Source of the DNA: Thereva unica | Taxonomy: Eukaryota > Arthropoda > Insecta > Diptera > Therevidae | NCBI GenBank assembly: GCA_949987705.1 | Contig: OX465281.1 | Span: 237,543,143 to 237,607,142 of the forward strand | DNA: 64,000 nt | Direction: 5' to 3' | Shown here: positions 13,901 to 25,900 of the stretch, in pieces | Position numbering within the stretch: position 1 is the first letter of the stretch | How the letters are laid out: each line of letters opens with the position of its first letter | Notes under the pieces: generated by a model | The model's database searches: none | What the model saw: only the letters and a program-made list of their open reading frames with translations | What the model was told of the DNA's origin: nothing | Translations under genes and position numbers: made by a program

Positions 13901-16900
13901 TGCGGAACACCACAGCAGAGGATGGTTGAGGTTGAAGCACGATTATGAAACATTAATTGTCGCGAACGGTTATTTAGGAAACTATGCATAAGCTTGGTTG
14001 TGATTTTAAGAAGTGCAGTGTCATAGCTGCGGGATTTTCGAAAACCAGGTGATAGGGATTTATAAGCTGATAACGTTTACAGAACCTGACAATTTGTAAT
14101 GCAATAAGTTTTTCTCTCATTGTGTGTAGTGTGCATTTGCATCACCTCCCATCATCAGGACCGTGGTAGCATTCGTGTATCTTACCAGGTCCTGAAAAGC
14201 CATAGGAGGTAGAGGGTCCTCATCGTCGTGGGCTAGATAAAAAGAGGGCATCCTGAGTTTTTTTTGTTTTAACTCTAGGTCGACCACAGGTCTCCGACAC
14301 TGAGTTGAGGGAGAAAAAAGGAGCTTATATCACTTCTGACCAGAATACCTACTCTGGGTTTTGCCTTACCTTTGGTGTAGAAGAGAATAAACTTGGGCGA
14401 CTTTTCAAGGTTGGTTTACAACAATTTACAATAGACCAGGATTAATTAGTCAGAAAACGCCATGGATCGCATCGCAATAGGGCGTTTCATAGTTTTAAAT
14501 AAATAATTTTTTTACTATGAAGTGGAGTCAGGATGAATGCCACAAAATTTAAAATTATTTAACATAATTTTCGCGATGATGATGAACAGATGTCAAAACT
14601 AATCAGCAGGGTGGTTCATCTTCAAAGGTGGTATAAGTATAGTAGTTTTAAGGGTGGCATGTGTATCATAATCTAAAGAGTGGAACTGTGTCATCATTTC
14701 ATTTCATTTCATGGGAATATGAAAGCACTCCTAGTGCAAACTTTTTTAACTTCAGAAAAATTAGAATCAGTCCAGCGATAAGAGAAGTAAAGTAGACATA
14801 GTTAAAAATTTTCAGCAATCGTACAATTAGAGACAATCATCATCTATATTCATTTCATTCAAATTCACTTACGACTACTCAAAAACTGACAAAAAAAATT
14901 GTCAAGTGCAGAAAACCTCGACATCACCATTAACAAAAAATTGTGCTGTGCACCCAAAACACTGAATTTCAGTTGAACGAACATCATGTGCACACGGATA
15001 TGCAAACACAGGTATATTTTTTAACGACATTTCATGTAATTCAGAGCCATGAGCTCCACTGGGAAATATATAAAGCACATTTATAAAAAAATGAGTACTC
15101 CTCCGGTTACTCTTCTACAAACATATCCATGAACATTTAATGAGTTCTTCTTCTGGGACGACATGCTCTATGGGTGACCTTTGATGTACACGAATACTTT
15201 ACAGTATGCAAATTCCAATTTTAGAGTTGGATTGAAATGAATATATCACCTGAAGCTTAATGGAATCTTTTATTCAAGAAATATGGGCTTTTAGTTATAT
15301 ATTTTTTCAGTCTAGTTAAACTTGAACGTTATCAAAAAGATCAAATTGATTCCATAATTTATGATGATATCCCCATCCTTGAGAGTTTATATTTTACAAG
15401 GAAATTGTGTGAATTACAACATTATCTTTTCTAATTTTCTGAAATGACCTTATACCAAGCTAATTACTCATTTTCTTATCTTGGCAAATTTCTTGACGAA
15501 CCAAAAACAAAAAGACAGCATTGTTGTCACTCGTAAATTAACAGGGCCCATTAATAAGTTAGATGTTGGGTCATTATCAGCTCCTTAAATGAAATTTTCC
15601 CTCCTCAAAGTCAATCTTATTCTAGCATGACAGGAAATATCTATGATTTTCTTTCTCTTGTTGTCCTTTTGGTACTAGGAATAATCTTCGGGTTTCTCGT
15701 GGCTTGTCCATATTTGCAGCCGAAAATATTTCTAAGAAAATCCAAATGAAAGAAAATGTTGTATATTTTTTTATAGATATTTTCATATTATGAAGAAGAG
15801 ACGGAGTAAAAACGGTTCGACGTGGGTTGTCTGGTGTTGTCTGAACTGAAAAGCCTTCATCAGTCGAGAGATAACGAAGTGTACCCTGGGGATATTATGC
15901 CCAAGAATATGCTATTTAGTCTTCCTTCCTTGTTTTAACTGAAGAACATTAATTATATCTCGGAGGGAAATTATTTATATTCGGACAAAAGCACTCCGGT
16001 TTTATTAACTCAAAACAACTGCTAACTCAATTTTTTAGTTGGTGCTTTAAGTGGCAATTTAATATTAATAAATTAAAACAATATCCTAAGTGAATTTTGT
16101 TGTTAAGATATATTTGCTACAGCGATTTTAATTGCTTTAAATTATGAATTACGCAAACAATAAGAAATCATGACTGAATTTTAAACAAATGAGAAAATCT
16201 CTACTTACAATTCGCTAGATATGAAGGTTTGGACTCTAGGTTATACTTTTAATTCAACTTCCCTCCGCTCTTTCCAGAAAAACTTAGAATGTTTAAAAGA
16301 CAATCCCTACAAGACTACACTTAATATGTACAAAATGCTCAGAACAAGTTGAATGTAGGTGCATGTTCATATAACCGAAGGTAGTTGATAGTAGGATTGG
16401 AAACATGATCCAAGATCTTATTAACAAAGAGAGAACCAGCGGCAATCATTTTACCCAGCGAGCTACTATTATGTTCTACGAAGTTCAAATTTGTGCCTAA
16501 AAATGATTAAGATCTTGAACAATCGTTTTCGGGAGTCTTAGAGCAGCCGCCCTCCCGAGATGCCCGAGATAAACATTTTTCAAGTATTGCAGAGGCAGCC
16601 TTGGTGTGATGAAGGTTTATCTGGATAAGGTTTATACTAGAAGCAGTACTCATTCCCTGAAGGGATTTTTCCCCACCCCTTTTTGAGAACCTTTCTGGGC
16701 TGGGGAGATTTCCTCCTTGAGGAGAGGTGGTTTTAGGGGCCCAGCCCTGCCTGTAGCGGCATTTATTTCAGAGTTGCTTCCGCGGCCAGCAGCACCAACC
16801 TCTCTGGAGGTTATATGGATCTTTGTGTCTGATGGTGAGGCATTAGTGGTTGACCCAGCCACCTGCAATACTGAGATGGTGGAGGGATTCATTACCTTGT

Positions 16901-19900
16901 TAGAGGCCTCCCCAACCACCAGCCCAGAGAGTGCAGTGATCACCATCCTCACATTGGAGCTTACCTCTCCTACTGCCGGAGCAGGCTCATTCGAGGCTTC
17001 AGATGGTAGCGTTGGGGTGTCTGCTTCCTTGATGATAGGAGCGGAAATTGTCGTGGTTGCTCGCGAAGTGCTGGCGGTCGCACGGTCGAGTTTGGCCGGG
17101 AACAGCCTTAGGTAGAGGTTTTTCCGCCGCCTTAATCCTAAGCAGTGCTCAACCAAACTTGTAGCCAATTTGGCCGCCTCAGCTCGTCGGGTGACCTTTA
17201 GCCCACAGAGAACGTCATCTCAGTAAATGGTGGACGGTGCACTTTGTTGAGCACTCTCCATTCCCGCCCCTTAGTCTTGTTTTGGACCCCTATCCACTTT
17301 AACATTAGATCAGTAGGGTCTTCAGTTGCAGTCGGGAAGTACCCGACCATAACATGGCGGTAGCAATTCGCTTATTTGTCCTAGGATATCGGAAAGTGCC
17401 TTCGTAATGCTGGTCAAGCTGCAAAACAGCAATCTCATATTCATCAGAGATAGAGCCATTTGTTTGGCCATAGACACATTGAGACACCTTAGAATTGTGT
17501 ACGCTCTGACGAAATGTTATCGATATTACCATAATTATTGTTCCAGCAATACTTCTCCTACAACACACGACTAATTGATTTGATTCGTTCTCACAGCTTG
17601 CAGCACTGCTTTTCACGCCACTACAGCAATAATGTTCCTTTATGAATGGAACCAGCTCGGTCATGGGACAATCTTCTGCAGTTAATATTTCCCACTCCAA
17701 CAGCATCGAAGACTTCCTCTCAGGACTCTCTAGACTTCTCTTAGGATATGTTATCTCCAATTAATCTTTCGATCTTATCTTACTATTGGACTGGTAGTAC
17801 AAAGGATGATACCTAAGCAGCATTCAGCCAAGAAAACTTTTAGATAAAATATATTGCAGAGCTTGATTAAATGCCATAAATGTAGCTTTTGACAACTACA
17901 TGTTTATTTATAAGATTGAATAATGAATAAATAAATGAATAATAAAGAAAAAACTTATTTGCTTATAACTTACGAGGGAAAGTTCTATGATTTAGGGGCT
18001 TAAAATAATCTTTCTAATTGTAGCCATTAATTTCTGAGTTATAGGGTTACAACTTGTAAACATCTTCTTGCGCTATACATAAATCTACTTCTAGATTCCC
18101 ACAAATAATAGAAAAACACATGATGTCGTTTTTATTAATAATACTGAACACGTAATACATTAAATTCATGCTGGAAAAAAAATTACATTAAGAACCTGCA
18201 TTTAGAAATGCTTTTGAAGACCATATATTTTACCAAATTCATCCTAATACATACCCACTTAACCCCTACCCTTAACCCTTGCTAATTTATCCTGATCACA
18301 TATTCCTTTTAATTTCTTAAGGGATGTGACATAAACCACAGAAATATACCATAAATGAACCATGACTAATTAAATAAGAGATTGAGACAGTCGAGGGTTT
18401 GATGCTCCAAGAACATAAATTGTCCCCAAGGGCTTAACTAATGAAAGGCGTATAAGACATTTGCAGTCTTCCAAGCTTTTCTAGTCACGACATTTGACAA
18501 CCAAAGAAACAAATAATCAGAAATTTCATTTTTCCTAAGAAGGGTACGAAAACGGCACACGTAAAGAAAGATTTCCACCCCCACAATCGTACTTCGGGGG
18601 CAATGAATACGGAAAATGCTTCATAAATTGCAATTTTAGTTCGTTTGTGGTAGGAATTGGGGCAGAAGAAAATTTAAATTTCAAAATTATGAAGAGGGAA
18701 AGTTTTTTTTTGTTGCTGTTACATTTGTATAATTTCTGAAATTTTTTAAACATAACCTCCTCTTTTTTGAAGTCGGTTAAAAACCAGGGAAGAAACTTGT
18801 TGTAAAAGTTGAGAACGCCCTGGATTACTTTAGGGATTTGTATATTTTATTGCTCTTTAAATTTCTTCAGAACTTTCGTTATTATTAACAGAATCGAGTA
18901 TACAAAAGTAAAGGACCCCATATTTACCTCTATAGAAGTTGTGGATTTAATCCGAATTTATTCTTTGCACGGGTCTTAATTAAAACTAAATCTGAGCTAG
19001 CAATTACCTAGATGAAATTAATGATATCAGACAAATAATTAATTAGATAAAGAGAGAAAGGTTACTTACTAATCAATATAAAGTTGGAAGCATACGATAA
19101 AACTTTCTACGAAAATCGATCGGTTATGCCGGTAGGTTAAGTTTCCGGGAAAACTTTTGATTAATTTCATATCATGAATAATTAACACCATATTTTAAGG
19201 GTGTTTAATTTATTCAACGGTGATTATGGTTGCATATATTACAAGTTGTTACACGACAATTGTACCTTAATTATTATTTTTATTGAAGAGAAGCAAGTTT
19301 TTATGTGTAAAACATAAGCTTAGGAATTATTTTTTGTACTACCAGTCTGTCATATCGTTCAAGTCATGAGGTAATGCCCAGTAATAAATTCATTTTGAAA
19401 TATAGCAGAGGTTTAATGCGCGCGACAATGATTTCAACGCAGTGACAGTGACTTTTTTACATCTTCCGTCTATATGACACTCTTCTTCTTTGTTTACAGC
19501 AATTTCCTGCTTGATCTTCTGCCATTTACTGAAATCATAACCGTGGATATCATGTCATGTTCGATTGGCAAAGTTTGCGTTTGGTTTTTTGGAAGAGAGC
19601 AGATGAGGTACTAGGAACTAGTAGATATTGATTCAAGGATACAATAAGTAGTGACAAAAAGTGAAGTTAGTCATATTGAGATGATTTTGAAAACGCGCCA
19701 GCTCGGTCATTAAGTCTGTCCAAACTGAATACCCAAAGCAATGACATTGGCTCATAACCGGTGGAGAAAACAGTTGCAAGAGGCCAGGAACTGATCCCGA
19801 TTGTAGAGCCGTTTAAGTAAGTATCCAAATAGGTTGAGAGAAAACAGACAACTTCCAATAATCAGGGGTGGTAGCACGTAAGTTGTTTCAACCGACCTCT

Positions 19901-22900
19901 TCATACAAAAATTCAAGTGTTACAAATTTTTTTGTATGAAGAGGTCGATTGTAACAACCTACGTGCTACCACCACAGTTCTAATTTCGGTTGGACATGAT
20001 TATTCGTGACACGTCAAAACTGGTATCAGACATACGTTGGACTTTCATGAAATGCCAGTATATCGGAGTATGCCAGATCAACTTTGAGAAGTATGGATCG
20101 AGGGAGTTTGGGATGACCGGACCCCAGCTATACATTATTTATAAGATTGGCAGCTTTATAAGCTGATTTGAAGTAATTTAGAACGACAATCTCTCATTTC
20201 GGAAGTTTTCTACGATCGCAGATTTAGATCATTGGAGAGCATTGTTTCTCAACCTGGGGGTCACCATTAAATATTAGGGAATCGCAATCGGTCAAAAAAT
20301 ATTTTAATAAACAACGTATTTTAAATTATAATCAAGTGATACACATACAGAGTATATTTGGTAAGTTTACAAAGCGGCCAGCTGTTGATAGGTTTTGGTT
20401 AGACGAAAATGGTCCCGGTTACAAAAATACAGGGTGATATGTAAAACTCTAATAAGAAAAATTTCAACGGTCCCTATCGGCTTAATCCGGCCGCTTTGTA
20501 AGCCAATGTAATAACAACCGTATAAAATCGAAGCATTAAGCCACGATTTTTCCGGTAAGCTCAATCCACACTGAACTGTCGGAGACTTCAGTGCACTTCC
20601 GGTGCATCTTTGAAAAAAAACTATCGATGTAATTCCTTGGAAACAAATTGAGTACGGTATGTTCCCACACATCCGGCGCAGTGCAGACCGACGTTCTCAG
20701 AGCCCTTCAGGCGTCCGTAAAAACCACAAAAAAATACGATGCCACCGATATTTTTTAATATACCCCGTACATAAAACAAATGCTTCTTAAATTCAACGGG
20801 AAGAATTCAACAGATATTTAGGTAAAGCTTATTTGAAATACACTCAAACCTTTTCTGTGCAGCTTTTTTTATGTGGTTTATATGGAATAACAAAGTATAT
20901 ATGTATGTATATGTAAGTAAGAAATGTAGATATTGCTTTGATCCATATGTACAGACTCGTGTCGATCAACTTCTCGATTTTTTAGCAAATCACTAAATGC
21001 ATTTTAGCTCATTCTAAATTATTGGTAGAATTTAGTTTTGTTTTAAAAAGTATTTACTGATGTCACTGAACATTAAGCTTTGATACGGAAAAGGCGGTGT
21101 TGTGTGAATGTCAGTGAAAAATTCATCACGGAAGCCCCTGACACGGAAGGTGTCATGTCGGCATGGGTATATGTGGTTCGATTTTACTAACTCAATTTTA
21201 CGACCGATTTTACGGAAAAAGATGAAAGCCGATCAAACATGTTTGTTTTTCCTGTCGTCTCCATCAGACTAAATTTTTTGTTTCTTACGAGAAACTCACT
21301 CCAAATGCTTGGATTTTTATCTTTCAATCAATTTTACAGTGAGGGGACGGATTTGGCTGACTTTACTCTATCTGCTTGCGTTTCTGGTGTCTGTTTGCAA
21401 TTTCAGTAGGTTCAACTGTTGGTTGGAGGACCTTTCATTTGGGTATTTGCCCTTTTCACAATAAGACTATAGGACAGTTTTACATGACTATTAGTTTTAA
21501 AGATTAGCTTAGGATAAGTTCTAGTTTTTATTTTTGTAACAAATCTACATTTAATTAAGTTGGGTGTTTTCCCGTTTGGAGTTTAAGAAACCTCACGAAG
21601 TTCACACAATACCGATAGCAGATATTTGTTTCTACGTTGGTTTTTAAGATATGATATGATCCGAGCTTCTATGAACTCTGTTTGTTGCTTTTACATGAGC
21701 CCATAGAAGTCCACCATAGTTGAAATTATTTTATTCCCCTTAAATTTCTAACAAATTAGATTTCTTGAAACCCATCAAACTAAATCCATTTATACATCTA
21801 ATAAACTGCCACATTAGTTTTGACGATATACTAACAAGATACAAGGGGCAGAATAAAAGGAGCAGAAGCTGCTAATCCTAAAGATAAATCCGAAGTCAAC
21901 CAGAGGTAAAAATAAAAATCATTACTTAACGAAAAAGAAAAAAATAACAAGCTTCTTGATTTTACTGCTCACAGGTCAGTGTTAGTGTTCCTTCCCTATC
22001 CCCTTAAGATATATCTAACCCAAACAAGGCTGGACACAGATGAAATCGTTACGTGTGCTTTGTTCTGTATAAAGCCACTAGGTTACTAGAAACAGTGGAG
22101 CACCTTGTTTTCGCCTTTGGGAAAATATTTCTTAGGAAATGGTGCTGACGTACAATATCAAAAATAGTTATGGCCATTTTCTGCTGAAATGTGGAAAACA
22201 GCCTCAGGTCTTTGTTGATATTTATACGAAGCTTTGGAATCCAGCAGGAGTCTTAGATTAGGTAGGTGTAATCACATAAGATCCAATGAGTGGTTGACAA
22301 GTGAAACTAAATTTAATGTAGCTGTAGTTAATAATAAATTGTTTTAAGAAAATTGAAAGAGGGGATTCTTATTGTGCAATTTATTATTAATTTGTTGCTT
22401 CAGAAATTTTTATTTCTTTATATGTTCACGAGACCATCAGGAAAAAGAAGCAAAGGACGACCAAGAAATAGGCATTGTGGCGCTCGTAGATATTTTTATG
22501 CGCCCTTAACTAGATATTTCTTTTAGGTAGATTACTTATGTTATTAAGCATAAATTATATAATAATCCGAGTAAAAATAAAAGATAGCCTTACAACGGGC
22601 GTACACCGGCCGCTGGGGAGCACATACGGGTTCACGACGGCCAAATTTGCCAAAACATTTAAATGGCACGGGCATATGACGGCAAATTTGAACCAAAAAA
22701 AGAATCTGCACCAAATGTATTGTTGAATATGCTTTATGGGACCTTGATCATTTTCGTTATGTACAATCGTCCTTTGGATTATTATACTTAAAGGCTATCG
22801 ATGCAAGCAAGAGAAACAAGCTTGCCAGTCGTCGGTTTGTTTTTCAGAAAGTGTGTGGTGCGTGTTCCTGTTGATTTCTACTTTAGGGGAAAATTTTGTT

Positions 22901-25900
22901 GTTGAACCGCTCGAAGAAACGGCACATGCCTGCGGACTATGTTTCAATCAGGGTCGGTGTATTTTTACTCGAGAACGTAAGTAGGAGTACCGTCGCCGTG
23001 TCGGCCAAATTGCGCGCAAATTGTGTTAACACAGTGTAACGGCGGGCTTTTTCCCTGGTCGGAATCCACCTTATAGCTACTTTACAAAATTTAGAAGTGC
23101 AAAAATTGAATCATTTTTTTTGAATACTAAAAAGAAAGGGTAGGCGCAAAAAAAGAAGGTAGGAAGGCAGGTTAGTAATGAGTCAGTTTTTTTGAGAAAG
23201 ATATACGAAAAGTAGTTGGGTTTTTAGAAAAAATATAGAAATATAAAAAAAAAAAAGAAAATTATTTACATATAAATAAGATAAGATGATTAAATATATA
23301 TCTACATATTTATTTCAATCCGTATAAGTGGCTTCACTGGTTGGTTGTTCAGTTCGTGCCTGAAATTGTTGTTGGTTTTTCGCCAGAAATTAGAAATGCA
23401 AAATCTCACTGGAATGGCATTCCATTATTCCAGTTGATTACTCTCTTTTGAGTGAGCTTTTACTTTCAATCTCAATTTCATGCTCTGTTGGGCGAACTCA
23501 CGCTTGATTTTTTCTAAGTTCAATATTTGAAAATGTATGGGAACTGAGGCTAAAATTTAAGTTCTATACAACAATTTACTCTAACTTGCGCGGTTTGGCC
23601 GATGAAGCCGAGGTATTAAGAAGTAGTATACAGGTATAGGGTGTATTTGTTAAGTTTATAAATCGACCGGCTCTTGATAGATCTAGGTTAGATGAATAAA
23701 AAAATTGCATGGGAGGGGGAATAGTATAATATAGTAACGGTTAAGCCGCGTTTTGAACTTTTTTTGGTAGAGTTTTACTTACCCTGAATTTTTGTACCGT
23801 ATGACCCATTAATAATGTGGTAGTGGTAGTTCTGCTTAGGTCGGGCCTTCTGGGGGACGGTACACTTCCTTGTTTACCTGGTAGTCTGCTACTGTCGGTG
23901 TTAGAGTTTTTTGGCTGGTTAGCGGAGAATTCACTTCTTTCAGGAGGCAGACAGTGAGAGTGAGCCAAAGCTACTTATTTCGTTGGAACAGTGCTTTTGG
24001 TGAAACTCCAACGGTGGCTCAGTGAGTCAATTAGAGAGCAATTGGCGCCATCGCCAATAAGTTTAAGAGGGCTCGGTTCTATACCTTTCCAGTCACATTA
24101 AAGTGAATCCCGGGCACCTCGACTTAGATAAACGAGTTGAATTCGAGGCAAGAATGAACGAAGAACTTGCAGTTTATTCTAAGTTCAAGAGATTCCTAAT
24201 TAAAGAAATTGGAAACACCAAGTTAAAGATCGATATTTCTAGAGAAGAGCGTTACAGGAAGGCAAGGTCATTAACAGAGTGCAAAGCTAATAATGATGAT
24301 GCTGACGACATAGACATGTATTTTATTTCTACTATAAATCGTCGCCCTAATTCTTTGGGATAATGACCGGAAATTTTCAAAAGAAATATGGTGGAATCTT
24401 TTTCTCCTTTTACCATGAAGTCTAAATTTGATAGTATTAAATTATATTTTTTATTTCTAAATCTGCAAGGGAATAAAGATAACACGGTAGTCCATTTGTC
24501 ACCCTAAATAGCCAGATTTAAGGTATTTTACATAATAGGAGGATGTTGTTTATACAGAAATGATGGTGTTATATCAGATACTATCGCCTAGGCCTAGAAT
24601 AATCGTAAATCTAAATATTATGAGATGATTTTGGTGCTTACAGCTACTCTTTCTTTTAGAATAGGAATACTCTTGATTATAGTGGCAGTAACATACTTCG
24701 ATTATGTTGATACATATATTGGCCCTTGTGCTGAACGTCGAGTCGTGTAATGTGACAAGTCGTTTGTGTTAAATAAAGCGATGTTTCAGTTGAATTACGA
24801 CTTTCAGCACACGTGGCCTAAAGTGGCTAAGTTGAAAGTCGTAATTCGACTGAAACGTCACTTTATTCAACTCAAACGACTTGTCACATTACACGACTCG
24901 ACTTTCAGCACAGGGGCCATATTGTACATGTACTATCTCGTGTGAGTCGCTTACTGTACAATAGTGCCTTTCAATAGTTAAATTATTATTGGAGTATGTT
25001 ACACAAATTTCTCAATTGATTTAATTCACGTCTGTTATTCTCGCTCTTCTAAATCTGCATGGCTACAGATGTAACTCTATCGGTGTTTCTCGTTATAATA
25101 TTTTGCGCCATACCCTTACAATATCTCAAAAATATAATAATAAACAAACTAGGGTACTAGCTGTCCTATGAGAGATTAAAATATTTTAGGGCAAAAAGGC
25201 ACGAGGTCTATATTAAAATAAGTCTCACTCGCTTCTGAATAATGAGAGCCAATTATGAGAAAACTCATTAAGGCTATTTCTCATTACATGAAGCAAACCC
25301 TCTGCTAGCTTTTTAGTATAGCCTTCGAATTTTGCGAAATCTTATAATAACCTTCTTATTAAGGAAATTTTGAAGGCAATTAATTGCCCACCATCATTCT
25401 ATTAATCCATATAAACGAAGTGTAGTGCTCGTAGAAAATAGAAAATTCAGAGAAAATAATTTTAACAATAAATCCCACGTACACCTTATAAGAAGGACGT
25501 AAGACGAGGATGGCGGCGTGGCATTTGATATGAAGTGAAATCAATATTGTCGAACAGAAAAACGCAAAAACAAGTTGTTCCGATTTAAAAATAAATGCCT
25601 GTTGTTTTCTACTTGATTTATTTATTGTTTTTTTTTTGGATGTTCTTCTAAAGAAACAAACAAACAAGGTAAAAATTTCACAAAATCAAATCGAAAGATT
25701 TTTACTGGTATCCTGTAAAGGAAATAAACAACATTCGAAGGGATTGACAAGAAAACAAGGGAGCAATTCAAGAGATTTATGCCAAAGTGATTCTGGGTAT
25801 AAATTTAGGTGTGGATGGTTGGCATGACATTGCTGGAATTTCGGCAATTTGTATATAAAGTATCAGTTTCGAGTAATTGGAGTTTATTTTGTAATTCTGC

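Noticed and set aside
16717..17115. A 132-codon plus-strand frame
   Set aside because: It is the antisense shadow of the S/T/P-rich ORF1 at 16650-17168, whose position directly before an ORF2 start is meaningful.
17305..17760. A 151-codon minus-strand frame as a host gene
   Set aside because: It has no recognisable domain and many cysteines and serines scattered without pattern. It is next to an R1-like ORF1 and is more likely decayed element sequence.
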